Assembly (NCBI GenBank): GCA_009746045.1
Contig: RPFO01000648.1
Location: 969,021 to 1,033,020 of the forward strand
From: Mesostigma viride
Taxonomy: Eukaryota > Streptophyta > Mesostigmatophyceae > Mesostigmatales > Mesostigmataceae
Reading direction: 5' to 3'
DNA: 64,000 nt
Under the pieces are notes generated by a model. That model was not told the origin of the DNA. It saw only the letters and a program-made list of their open reading frames with translations, and did no database searches. Within the stretch, counting starts at the first letter, position 1. Every line of letters starts with the position of its first letter. Position numbers and translations under genes: made by a program. Shown here in pieces: positions 25,583 to 35,859 of the stretch.

Positions 25583-26124
25583 TCACTGGCTTCCCAAAAT
25601 AGGCCAGCAAACCGTCCGGCACCATGAGTTTGCATGGAACTGTGGCGTAGTCTAGGGGATCACAGGCTGTGGCCGGCCGTACAGGTTCGGCTGTCTTGCT
25701 AGTGGGCAGGCTGTGTGAGCGGGAGTGTACGGCTGTGCTGGTACTCGCCGTTGAGGCACAAAAAGCCGTTGAGGCACAGAATCTGCCAAGTAGCGGGGGT
25801 TCGGGGGCGGAGCCCCCGATCTTGTTGCCCTTTATATTACAATTTTAGACAGCGATTTGTTTGCGCAAACCCTAAAAGCAAACTGTTGCCGCGTGCGAGT
25901 AGCGTTCCGCGGCGACCGCGATTGGGGGGTCGACCGTAGGGGTTCCCTTACATGCGTGCCGTTGGCTTGGTTGCGTCCACTGGTTGCGCGGCAAAGTTTG
26001 GCCCATTTGTGCCACCATTGCGGCCAAACTTTTGTCAGACAGCGTTTTGGCGGGCGTGCCTAAAGTTGTTTGCCCAAACTCTTGCCAAAAGTGTTGCGCA
26101 AACTCTTCCGTATTCGAGTAGCGT

Positions 26125-26690
26125 GGCCTATTGACCACAGAATTTCGGCATTGCGACCGATTCAAGCGGTATGTGTGCGACAAACGTGGTGGGGTTGTTG
26201 CCCGGTTATTGGCCGGAACCTAGCGTCAGTTTGACCACAGAATTGCGGCATTGTTGCCCAGTCGCTGCGTGTTGGTTCGTCACTTTGCATGTCGACTGCG
26301 CAGTCGCTGCGTGCCACAGGACAGCTCGGTAAAGGGTTTGTTTCAATAATTTCAACGGACGCAACGAGTGCACGATGGGACGAAGACAAGGATAGCATGC
26401 GGAATTCAGAGAATTCGCACGATTTCCATTAAAGAAGGTCATTTAATGGTGTTGTTTGTGCATGTTGCCCGGTTGCTGCCTGGTTTTTGCGTGTCGTGGC
26501 GACCGCGCAGTCGCTGCGTGCCAAAGGACAGCTCGGTAGCGTTGGTTTCAATGATTTCAACAGATTTTAACGGATGCAACGAAGGCACGAAGGGACGAAG
26601 ACAACGATAGCATGCGGAATGCAGAGAAATCATGCGAATTCGTGAAAGAAGGTCGTTGAATGATGTTGTTTGTGCATTTTGAAAAGTCAG
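26125..26690. repeat. Two imperfect copies of a roughly 200-bp segment
   Basis: GCGCAGTCGCTGCGTGCCA followed by GGACAGCTCGGTA, ACGAAGACAA and ATAGCATGCGGAAT occurs at about 26295-26465 and again at 26505-26680. A shorter TTGACCACAGAATT motif is repeated at 26131 and 26230. Confidence 0.75.
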
Positions 26691-26839
26691 GTGTTGTGGG
26701 ATTCAATCAACGGCAAGGAAGCGTTTATACTGGCCTTTGAGTCGAAAGTGTGCTGCTTTACGTCAAGATTTCCATAACTATCGGTTTGCGCCACCAGTCT
26801 CGCGGGATGCGCGTCCTGCATGGAAGGGGGGAAATTTTT

Positions 26840-26880
26840 ATCAAGGAGACATCTAGCGCAGGCCAGAAATCGGGAGAATT
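26840..26880 (-). repeat. Dispersed 41-bp repeat, copy 1
   Basis: Complement of a motif reading CTCCCGATTTCTGGCCTGCG then CTGGTTGTCTCCTTGAT, with a few changes. Other copies lie at 30566-30600, 32878-32918, 33153-33193 and 41753-41794. The element it belongs to is not identified. Confidence 0.7.
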
Positions 26881-27299
26881 CGGACCCTTTCTTATGCCCC
26901 CGGGCGAGGGACGATACCTTTCGTGGTGGGATCTACTTTGTGGTGGGATCATCTTTTGTGGTGGCTCGCGCCTTGACACCTCACAGGCATGCAACGTAGA
27001 TAACATCATTAAAACTCCGGCGGCGCTGCAGGGTGGCATGGCAAGGGATCTGGCGCTATCTGACGGGAAAGAAGGCATAACCTCACGTTGATAACGTTGC
27101 TAAGATCAAGCGAAACATGTCGGCTGTCGGGGTTTTATCGAGTGGTTTTTGAGTGGTTTGTTGGAAGGTGTTTGCTGCAGGCTGCTCAGTTGTATGTAAA
27201 TATTGAGGCAATTAAACGTTTCTTAGCACCGGCTTCACTGTGCTTGGAGGCTTCACTGTGCTTGGAGGCTCACCAGCTTGTGTATTTTTAGCAAACGGA

Positions 27300-27600
27300 T
27301 GTGTTGGAAAGAAAGTGACATGGGTTGATCTGAGGGGCATACTGCACGGGTGAAACGCATGCAGGTAGGGAGTATCATTGGTAAGGCTGTATGTTATGTG
27401 TATACATATCTTGCGTATGCGTAGGTTGCATTATGCGTATGCGTATATTGAATTTGGCCTTGTGGCAAGCTTTGGTTTCTTACCAAAGGGTTGTGCTGGA
27501 AAGAAAGGTGACAGGGGTTGATCTCAGGGGCATACTCCATGGGTGAAACTGCATGTAGCTAGGTAGAGGGCATCTTTGGTAAAGCAGTATATAATGCCAG
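27300..27600. repeat. Duplicated roughly 100-bp segment
   Basis: GAAAGAAAGTGACATGGGTT...GGTAAGGCTGTAT (27306-27400) recurs with changes at 27496-27592. Between them is GCGTATGCGTA-type alternating sequence. No gene seen. Confidence 0.7.
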
Positions 27601-28281
27601 GTATACATGGTTGTCTCCTTGATACATATATTTCAGGTTCTTCTTTTCGGGGTTTAATTTCCCTATGTTGCATGCCATTCTCACCCGCCTCTAATATTCT
27701 CAATGAATGCATATATTGCTTCCACTCCGGGCGACCAACTTTAGTGTAAATTATCCTACGGTATAACCGGTTGTGATAAATTAATGGATGAATAGATTAA
27801 TGTCGCGCTCATGGTCCTCCCTGCCTTACCAATGAAATATAAATGCTTCCGTAACGCTCATGCAATAAATGTCACAACTAAACCTAACGCACAAGCAATG
27901 ATATACGCATACGTATTTTACACGTACCTCCGTCTGAACATCGCACAGTGAACAAAGTGCAAGACGTGTTCGCTGTGTTACCCCAACGGTTACTAATGCT
28001 TACGGCCTCAGTCGCACATCTCCGTAGCGCAATGGGAAGGGCAAATGTCTCTAGAATCTCCGATTGGCCGGGAACTAGCGTACGATTTTCACAGATTTTC
28101 ACTCCAGTTGGTCGCCCGGACTGGAATATTTGCTCGCGTTCAGTGGGCCCTAAATGTGCACACGTTCCGTAGACGGTTGTAGTAGAGTAGGTGACGTGTC
28201 CGGCCGGAGACCGGCCACAAACGCCGGACAGGCACAATATTGGTTACTACCGGGGGCCCGGGGGCGAAGCCCCCGTTCTTG

Positions 28282-28604
28282 TTTAGTAAATCTACCAATG
28301 CGGAGGGTGTACTGAAACAAAAGAGAATATTAAGAGAATAAGCAATAAGCAGCTGGCGAGATGGCGGCCGGTACACTTGAGTACCTCTGTATTATTTCAT
28401 GAATTCATCGCGCACTCTTTAAGGCCTTTTGCCGCGTCGATGGCTGCTGTTGTGCGAGCCTTCCTGAATACTTAGAATAGCGGATTGTGACGCCTGTGAA
28501 CCGACGAAGCTACGTAGCTTTGGCTTTTTAATGCAGGCATTGCTATCAGTCGGGACATTTGCGGGCTAGAATAGGAAAGCCTACAGTACAAAATGCATCA
28601 TTGA
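28282..28604. other. Gene-free stretch between array and MULE relic
   Basis: Follows the last hairpin/CTTG end. I see no gene, repeat or conserved motif in it. Confidence 0.5.
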
Positions 28605-29501
28605 TGTTATGAGTGGGACGAACATGAGCAATGGCAGCACGCAGAATTTTTGTCTGCGCTGCCTCCATCAGTGGATTATGCAACGGCCAGGGAGCGGGCT
28701 GATGCTTATTCACGCGTGGTATCCCGCAACGGCCTTATCAACAAGAGCAACAATCAGAACTGCACACTTTGCCCGCCAGGAGGCCCTTCCCACAAGATGC
28801 GGTATGCGACGCGGACGTGCAGCTGCACCCGCTGTCTCGATGTCATCAACGAGGGCGGCCGTGAAGCCGACCTTGCTGGCGGTGACGAAGTTCTCCGTGA
28901 TGGCACCGACGAACAGCTGCTTGGTGGCAGCCCCGAATCCGGCGCTGAAAAGCTGCACAGCGAGAGCCAGGATCTCGGCACTGAGGACTACCAGTGCCCG
29001 TCCCTTGTCAAGTATCTTGTGTGTCATGCCACGTTGAAGACCGGGATGTACACGCTCCGCGCTGCTCCACACGCATTGCCGGATGATGCCCCAGGAGGCT
29101 CAGTGCCCACTCCTCAGAAGATTGTGAAATTCACCAAAGAGCTGAAGGAGAAGCTGAAACCTTTGATGGTCGACACAGGGCTTCAACCGAGCGCTGCTCG
29201 CAATCTATTATGAACCCAGAATCCCGCCATGCCGCTGTCTTCGCTTGGCCGGTGTCAGAATGCGAGCAGGCGGATGCGCAGGGAGGATGGCAACAACAAC
29301 AACGAGCTGGATTAAATGAGCGTGTACATTCAGGGCAAGCTATGCCGCGATGATCTGGATGATCATGCCTTTTACTTCTTCGGCGTCGCCGAGCACGAGG
29401 ATGGCACGCCTAGATTAGGGCTCAGAGATGGGGTCCTGTACGGCGATGGAGACCCTGCTCGTGGCGATGACGGCGTCTTCACTCTGATGATCACCACAAA
29501 G
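28605..29501 (+). pseudogene. MULE-like transposase N-terminal region, two in-frame stops
   Basis: One frame (codons from 28605) reads through the whole stretch, interrupted by TGA at 29211 and TAA at 29313. Visible parts in order: an acidic/aromatic start (EWDEHEQWQHAEFL), then a Cys/His cluster (CTLCPPGGPSHKMRY and CSCTRC) of FLYWCH-like spacing. A KELKEKLKPLMVDTGLQPSA segment and, after the second stop, DGTPRLGLRDG and FTLMITTK follow. This order matches, from memory, N-terminal parts of MULE-type transposases of algae and oomycetes; the catalytic DDE core is missing. Sequence after ACCACAAAG at 29501 looks like an intron start (GTAAAT). The two stops in an otherwise continuous frame suggest decay. 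Confidence 0.55.
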
Positions 29502-29509
29502 GTAAATTG

Positions 29510-30848
29510 TATTGATCAGGATAACGGCATGGGAGGGAACTTTGTAGATTGCTGGCATATGCTTAGGGATGATGGCTTCTAACGATTCAGCTCTTCCTCA
29601 GTTTATCACCCACCTCCACCTGCCCGCCCGCCCGCCACCAACCAACCAACCACCTGCCCACCAAACAGCCAGTTAACCAGCCAATCTATCAGCCAATAAA
29701 TCAGCCAGCTATCACGCCACTCTCTATCACCCATTGCGTCTATTCATGGCACGCTGTCGGGCACAATTTTCTTTCGTTGGCCCACTGCTGAAAAGGCAAT
29801 AGTGCCATGTGTGGCCGCAGCAGTGCCATGGTCATCAGGGTAACTATGGTTGTTCTGCTACCTCAGCAGCCAAAGTGTCTCTAAAATCGACCTCTGACCA
29901 ACTCTGACATGTAATATAGGACCATGGCTATGCTAATTCTGATTTATTTTCGGATAGGAAGTTGGGTTGGTTACTTTGACTGTTATTGCTGACTGTGTTG
30001 TGCTGTTGCATTTTGTGCATTTTTTAAGCGCACATGTATGTTTAGTTATTTCTATTGAATGCAGGGAAAAGCTCCACAGTGGTATCCAAGGCTTTTCCGA
30101 AGACCATGGGCATTTTCTGTCCACTAGATAGCAAGCTTTGCACGTATTCCGAGTAGCCTTGCTTATGTGTTGCACAGGGCAGAGCTATGCTTGCACATGC
30201 GTAGTGGCAACATGTATTGCTGTTTTCAGTTTCTGCCAAGCATAACCAGTCCCATTGTCATTGCCATATGTTACGGAGGCATCCTAGGAGTAAGATGACC
30301 AATGGCAGACTTGGAAAACAGCCGTGTCTGTTTCCTCATACAGTGTGAGATGTCATGTTAAGTGAGACAAAGTTCTATGGGTGTGGAAAATTTTAAGTCG
30401 CTCCCCCCCCCCCAACCCCCCCCCGCCCTCCCCCAACCCCACCCCCCACCCCACGGTACCCTATTTGGACAAGTTTGCTTTTGGTACCAATTGATGTAAT
30501 AGATAAACGATGTTATTAAGCATTTATTTTCTCAAACAATGATGTCATAAATGACACATCGATCCAGATTTCTGGCCTGTGCTGGTTGTCTCATTGATAT
30601 TAAGTGATGTTTATATAACCCTATATGTCATAGAGCCCTCCAGATGTCTGACCCGCGCCGACCAGTTTCCTCGTTGATAAATTAATCGCCCTATCGCGGA
30701 ATCTATGGCATAGGTTCTGGACAGTTGGTAGCTAGTTCGAACCCTGATTTTTCTGGCTACCGTGAGTTCTCGCATTTTTTCGCGTACAGGCCGTTGGCAG
30801 CATTTAGTCCATTTGCTGCCTTTCTTGAGGATAACAGTTTCTGACAAC
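29510..30848. other. Non-coding stretch with simple sequence
   Basis: Contains CCAACCAACC/CAGCCA-rich simple sequence (29600-29710), a C-rich tract with short interruptions at 30404-30452, and one partial copy of the dispersed 41-bp repeat (30566-30600). A GTTCGAACC motif near 30736 has no tRNA structure around it. No gene recognised. Confidence 0.6.
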
Positions 30849-30852
30849 TTAA

Positions 30853-32595
30853 CCCGTGTTTTTTTACAACGCGATACATCGCGTTGTAGGGTTAGAACGC
30901 GATGTATCGCGTTGTAATCTGACACGTGGCAAACCTATTAAACATGCGATTTTTGGTCTGAAACTTTCAAGATAGGTCAGAAACATCTCATAGAATTCAA
31001 GAAAAAATCCTGGTATTTTTGGTATTTTTTTTGTGACAGCTGCAAACAAATATGTACCACTGAAATCAGGCATTTTCGCGGGACGAAGGTGAAGACGACG
31101 GCGATGGCGGCAGGTAGATCTCGCCAGTTTTCGCGCGAATTTCAGTGGCTGTTGGGTAGCACGACCATGATGATGCGTTCAAAGGTTGATAATTAGGTTT
31201 CTACGAGTTTGTTGAGGTACTGGGGCAAAGGAAACGTAGTTTTTTCCAGTTTCTCACCCAACTTTCATGCGGAAACCCTGGAAACCGGCATACATATTAT
31301 TACGTCAAGACTCGGGTCTGCTGCGGCACCATGCTTGGTATTTCCATGGTGTTTCGACTTCTTAACACATGTTTATTCATTCCGAACGCCCGGACTCTCG
31401 GCTAAACCGAGATTTGTGCAGACTTTTATTGGGTAGCTCCGGGCATGATGGTGCCTGCAAATAGCGTAAGGCGTGACCGTGGCTATTGCTACGGTATGCT
31501 GTATTTTCCTGGAATTGCTCTGCCACCGGCTCAATAGTGCTTGCAGGCGTAAGCTTATCGTGTTTCTACCTAGTTTCTGCCAGTTTTCCACTTATTTCTA
31601 CCGACCTCTGCCCAGCCTCTCTAAGACCGCCATCCTACTCGACGTTGCTTGCATGTCAGCCATAGCAGGTTGCAGTTGTGCAGTATTTAGGTGCTGTATA
31701 CGTCGTCAAGCCGTGCATATATCGTGAGGATTGGATGTTGATGGTTTATACTGCGTTGATTGTGCAAGAAGATCAGCTGGGTGCCCATAATCATGGTGTA
31801 TAATCATGTGTTGTTAGCATCTTGCCACCATTTGCTAGCATGCATTCCAGCGTCATCTTTGCCTGCATGTAAGCTCATGGATCACTCAACATATCCAAGC
31901 CTTGCATTACACGTGCCTCTTTCTTTCAGTATTGCACGCGTTATGGAATGAAAACCCAGCACCTCCATTCCCACGAGGCATGTGCTCAACACGTTGTGAG
32001 AGTGGATGATGCTTTGGCTATGGCTGCCTGATTCAGTCATATTAGGTCATCCAGTCATGATGTTTGATGCATGTTTGATGCTGTATAACTTATACAACGC
32101 CTATGTTCAACGTTTTGACCCTCCAAGCTCACTATGGCCCCGTTTATGGGGCTCGGGTCGTTGCGTAATGTTGTGAAGGGCTCTCATGTTTCCCACTGCG
32201 TTGTACTGCGTTGTAATTGTGATGCTAATGAAAAATAGCTCCAGTGGCCCAATGGGCCTGAGTTTTGTTTCACAGAGCCTGCATATGTTGCCCATAGCTC
32301 GTGCAAGAAGCCAGATTTTTTTCATGAACCATTTGTGAATAAGCACATGACTTGTGACCTAGGGTCAAGAAATCGCGGTCATGGTCAGACCCCCCTGTAT
32401 TGAGTGTATTCAAACCAGTGTATCTCTCTAATGAATAAGCATTTTGTAGGTCTGAGTAGCTCAAAAAATCCTTTGATTTATGGGCTTTCAGGAAAGTATA
32501 TACATGACCATGAAAAAAATTTTCCTTAGGTGCTATACGCGTTCTAAAAAAAGCTTACAACGCGATATATCGCGTTCTAATTAAAAAAACACGGG
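30853..32595. mobile_element. piggyBac-like non-autonomous element, 1743 bp, TTAA duplication
   Basis: Starts CCCGTGTTTTTTTACAACGC and ends with the inverted equivalent (AAAAAAACACGGG), with TTAA at both sides (30849-30852, 32596-32599). Just inside the ends are 18-bp palindromes of the type AACGCGATACATCGCGTT: two on the left (30869-30886 and 30896-30913) and one on the right (about 32560-32577). The TTAA duplication and ends starting CCC fit the piggyBac superfamily. No transposase is visible, so it would be moved in trans. Confidence 0.7.
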
Positions 32596-32667
32596 TTAAT
32601 TAATTACTGATAAATACACGTAGGCTGCGTCACATGTATGAGCATAATAACCCGGAAAGGAGAACTT

Positions 32668-32875
32668 TTGCGGTTGGACTGTAGGTGTCAGTTGGCGATG
32701 CCTTAGGATCAGGAGATGTCCATCCTATAGTCAGCAAAAGTTGGTGCGAGAGGTCCCCAGTTCGATTCCGGCCTGGATTCATTTCCAGATCGCGTTTTCC
32801 GCGGACCGGCACTGAACGCAAATGGTTTTCACCTTTGCGGCGTGCCAAATCAGAAATCAGAATAATCCTCAGTTA
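32668..32875 (+). repeat. tRNA-related SINE, longest copy
   Basis: Contains a box-A-like TAGGTGTCAGTTGG (32682-32695) and a box-B-like CAGTTCGATTCC (32758-32769) at polymerase III promoter spacing. A body follows that includes GATCGCGTTTTCCGCGG, a hairpin of CGCAAA and TTTGCG, and a tail ATCAGAAATCAGAATA. The tRNA-like cloverleaf is imperfect: the T stem is mismatched and the anticodon loop too large. A second copy at 34389-34501 has a target duplication, which supports a SINE rather than a tRNA gene. Confidence 0.55.
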
Positions 32876-32877
32876 TT

Positions 32878-32918
32878 TCTCCCGATTTCTGGCCTGCGCT
32901 GGTTGTCTCCTTGATAAT
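32878..32918 (+). repeat. Dispersed 41-bp repeat, copy 3
   Basis: Near-consensus copy directly downstream of the SINE tail. Confidence 0.75.
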
Positions 32919-33152
32919 CCTCAGTCATTGATTAATAGGCACGCCAGTGCGTCACATGGGTGCCAACAAAGGAACCTCCAACCCCCATACATTACAAGGA
33001 GGGAGGGGGCGCCCCTTACTAGCGTGCACTAGCCTCTCTCATGCTGCCATGAGTGGCCGGGCAGGCCACAGAGCGCTCTCGCCGCATCATTAAGTAATTA
33101 ATTGACTAATTAATATTCAGTTGGGCCCGACCCGCACGAAATACATGTATGC

Positions 33153-33193
33153 GATTCTCCCGATTTCTGGCATGCGCTGGTTGTCTCCTTGAC
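33153..33193 (+). repeat. Dispersed 41-bp repeat, copy 4
   Basis: Near-consensus copy. It is the immediate flank of the minus-strand LINE inserted at 33209. Confidence 0.75.
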
Positions 33194-33208
33194 ATGAAAT
33201 CGCGGCAT

Positions 33209-33890
33209 TGAATTGAATTGTAACATAACTCCGTTGGGAGTATATGTAGCACATATATGTGCTATAGCCCAGAGAAGGGGCATATGGCCTATCATACATT
33301 CTAAGCTACTTCCTGCAAGGGTGGGAATGTAAACAACACTTGCGCTAGGTGCACTAGGGCACCTGCACCCTCATGATCTTCACACTATGCCCAGGTAAGG
33401 GGGAGTATGTCATGGGGGGGGAAGATCATCATGGCTATACAAGAGCTAGGGCATGGCTTCTCGACAGAGAGCATCTCTCTGCACTGCGTAGCATGGCTAA
33501 ATTCTTAGTGCAACATCCATGGGGGTCCCGTTATAGGCAGGGCTTGGCTAAATTCTGTAGACAACATCCATGGGGGCCATTATGGGCGCACATGCGCGTG
33601 GGCCACATGCTAGGCTAAGCCTGACTAATCTACACTACTGGTATGAATTCCCTAGTCTGGGGTGGCAGAAGGGGGCTGCCAGGGCTTGTGGTCAACGTGG
33701 ATGACCGCCCCCCTCCAGTATACCGGCTTCCCCCCTGCGCTGTGCCGGAGCTGAAGGTAGGTCGGCCATAGCTCGCGTCGCCGCTGTTGCTGGGCCAGGG
33801 TCAAGTCGTCGTCCAGCGTGAAGCGAGTCCTCGAGAGCTTCTTGCGGCATTAAGGAACGACAGCTTGTCCGCCATGTACTTAAAGGTGAG
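33209..33890 (-). mobile_element. ORF1-type LINE copy, 5'-truncated, with 10-bp target duplication
   Basis: Bounded by ATCGCGGCAT at 33199-33208 and 33891-33900. Read on the minus strand it contains the ORF1 C-terminal domain (about 33880-33690, with one missing base relative to the copy at 38273). Next comes a 3' UTR of about 450 bases, the conserved stem-loop (33223-33247) and an AATTG-type microsatellite tail. It is nearly identical to the plus-strand copy 38124-38938, giving a long inverted repeat about 4.3 kb apart. An open frame in the 3' UTR (MIFTLCPGKGEY...) lies antisense to the element and is not a gene. Confidence 0.8.
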
Positions 33891-34003
33891 ATCGCGGCAT
33901 ACATCATATTAACGTATTAAGTGCATGGTTGGGGCATGATGCAGACGATATTTGTAACTTTGGTGTAATTATTTTCTAATATGAGATTAGCATAGTAGCT
34001 GGT

Positions 34004-34742
34004 AGCATAGTACCAGCTCCGGCAGACCAAGGCGGGGCAGCCGGTGTACTGGAAGGGGGCGGCCATCTACGTCGGCCACAAGCCCTGGCAGGCGACCCCC
34101 CCCCCGCGGCCCCAGCTAGGACTCCAGACGCCCCAGCTTAGGGGAATACAGCAGTAGTAGTGTAGAATAGATAGACCGTGGCCATGTACATGTACGCCTC
34201 CTAGAGGCACTATCCTAGCTAGTCAGCCATGCACGCGCTTTATTTAATTATGTACATGTGTGCCTATGATGTGCCACACTCCAGATGATGCCTAGTTTTA
34301 TTTAGTTATGTTGTGCCCATGCAGGGAGTAACTCTCTGCTGAGACGCCATGCCCTAGCTTTTTTGTATTCTGATAAGCTTTTTTGTATTCTGATCAGACA
34401 CTCCGCAAAGGTGAAAACCTTTGCGTTCAGTGCCAGGCCGCGGAAAACGCGGAAAACGCGATCTGCAAATGAATCCGACCGGAATCGAACTGGGGACCTC
34501 TCTTTTTTGTATAGCTATGCTGATCTTCCCCCCCCATGACAGGCTCCCCCTTCGCTGGGCATAGCTTGAAGATCATGGGGATGCAAGTGCCCTGCCTGGT
34601 GCACCTAGAGCAAGGGTCCTTTACATTCCCACCCTTGCAGGAAGTAGCTTAGAATGTATGATAGGCCATATGCCCCTTCTATGGGCTATGTGCTACATAT
34701 ACTCCCAACGGAGTTATGTTCCTAATTAATTAATTAATTAAC
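34004..34742 (+). mobile_element. ORF1-type LINE copy carrying a SINE
   Basis: Bounded by AGTAGCTGGT at 33994-34003 and 34743-34752. It starts within the end of ORF1 (GKPVYW-like codons, here GQPVYWKGAAIYV) and continues through the 3' UTR. It has the stem-loop at 34695-34719 (ACATA/TATGT and ACTCC/GGAGT, loop CAAC) and ends in a TTAA-type tail. A SINE is inserted at 34389-34501. Confidence 0.8.
34389..34501 (-). repeat. tRNA-related SINE, 5'-truncated copy
   Basis: On the minus strand it begins at GAGGTCCCCAGTTCGATTCC and continues with the same body and hairpin as the 32.7-kb copy, to a tail ATCAGAATAC. CTTTTTTGTAT flanks it at 34378-34388 (also 34358-34368) and 34502-34512. The related LINE 3' UTR at 37095 lacks the insert. 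Confidence 0.65.
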
Positions 34743-34752
34743 AGTAGCTGGT

Positions 34753-34967
34753 CCTCAAGCCGCCTTGTGTGCCTGTGCTTCTTTAGGAGGCATGAACCAT
34801 CATGGCGGTGCAGGTGCACCTTGTGCACCCAGAGCAGGTGATAGTTGTACATCCTACACCTGCAGGTTGTTGCCCTGATTGTATTACAAACCCATAGATT
34901 CCCCTTTCTCAGGGCTATGTGTTACATATGCTCCCCACGGAGCTATCATTTCAATTAATTAATCAAT
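34753..34967 (+). mobile_element. Short LINE 3'-end insertion at the same target as its neighbour
   Basis: Bounded by the same AGTAGCTGGT (34743-34752 and 34968-34977). Only 3' UTR is present, with the stem-loop at 34924-34948 (GCTCC/GGAGC, loop CCAC) and an AATTAATT tail. No coding part. Confidence 0.75.
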
Positions 34968-35090
34968 AGTAGCTGGTTATCTCCTTGATAGTAGTCCGTG
35001 GCATGCCCATGCGCATATGGTTGTCTCCTTCTTGATAACATCCCCTTTGGTTTGCACATTAGCAATTAGGATTTGTACGCTGATTTGCCC

Positions 35091-35160
35091 TATTAATTAA
35101 TTAATTAGACTCGTGCTCCCGTTGGGGAGTCACGGAGCATTAACCCCAATGGATGGATGG
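35091..35160 (-). mobile_element. LINE 3' end of the 62-kb subtype
   Basis: The TTAATTAA tail and stem-loop (35112-35134: CGTG/CACG, CTCCC/GGGAG, loop CAAC on the minus strand) match the 3' end of the element at 62338. Homology fades after about 35140, so this is a heavily truncated copy or its 5' limit is uncertain. Confidence 0.55.
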
Positions 35161-35599
35161 GTGGGTGCAAACAGTCCTACCGGTCTAAGCTATCTACATC
35201 AGCTACCTACGACATCTATCTAACAGCATTACTAACTACAACATCTATCTATACAGCACTGGCGTGCCTCCCACGGGCCCTTGCACACGCGGGCGCTTCC
35301 CCACAGGGGGGGGCTCGTTGTCCTCTATGCCCTATGTCTCCCACATTATTAGGCACAGGCGCCTGGGCCTAGCCGGGCACCGGCCTGGCGGGCCGCACAG
35401 ATCAGGTAGACACATCAGATAGACTAGCTGGCACCAAGCCCGCCCAGCCTGGGCGATATGTCCTCACCTGACGTGCCCCAGGCTGCGCGCGGCAGGGCCG
35501 CCACCCGTGGACTTTTCGTGATAGACTCGGCATGGACATGTGCTACACTATCTAGACGTGACGGGCTCACACCCGGGCAGCCTCCTGGTTTGTCTGTAA

Positions 35600-35828
35600 T
35601 ATGGAGGCAGATGGTGCGCAAGGATAGATGGCAAGTAGTGATGAAGGCGACCACCCCCAAGCCTGTGGGGGCTCCGCGTGTGACCAAGTATGGCATTCAT
35701 AGCGATTCGGGCCGCGGTGCCCACACCCCTGTAACTAGGACTTATACCATCCATTCCATCCCATGTTCCCCCCCACTGAGGACTTATGCTCACGTGACGC
35801 AGTCACGTGTCTATTAATTAATTAATTA
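35600..35828 (+). mobile_element. LINE ORF2 3' end with CACGTGAC hairpin
   Basis: Encodes the end of an ORF2-like protein (DRWQVVMKATTPKPVGAP, alignable to DKTRWKKIVKAHTPDPVGKP at the end of the 37.4-kb ORF). A 3' UTR follows, with the perfect hairpin CACGTGAC-GCA-GTCACGTG (35791-35809) and a TTAA-type tail. Related 3' ends are at 38939-39168 and 44571-44731. The 5' limit is not defined; homology may extend upstream to about 35440. Confidence 0.65.
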
Positions 35829-35859
35829 ATGGAGGCAGATGGTACGCATCCCCCGCGCG

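Larger units (their letters stand above)
15076..25824 (+). mobile_element. Array unit U7 (short type S1) split by two insertions
   Basis: S1 sequence is present as 15076-15365, 22849-22947 and 25583-25824. The first gap is the CACTA-like element 15366-22848 and the second is the block 22948-25582. The unit ends with GGGGGC-GGA-GCCCCC and GATCTTG at 25824. Without the insertions it would be slightly shorter than U1, since about 90 bases around the second insertion are missing. Confidence 0.7.
25825..28281 (+). mobile_element. Candidate array unit U8, last of the array
   Basis: Starts TTGCCCTTTATATTAC directly after U7 and ends with GGGGGC-GAA-GCCCCC (28260-28274) and GTTCTTG. The first 350 bases resemble S1 loosely (CGAGTAGCG motifs). 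The interior is mostly different and holds duplications and a dispersed repeat, so it may be several nested pieces. No gene recognised. Confidence 0.5.

Noticed and set aside
32668-32775. Functional tRNA gene
   Set aside because: Imperfect cloverleaf, and a related truncated copy has SINE-like target duplication.
33373-33618. 81-codon frame beginning MIFTLCPGKGEY, also at 38531-38776 on the other strand
   Set aside because: It is antisense sequence of the LINE 3' UTR; its conservation follows from recent copying.
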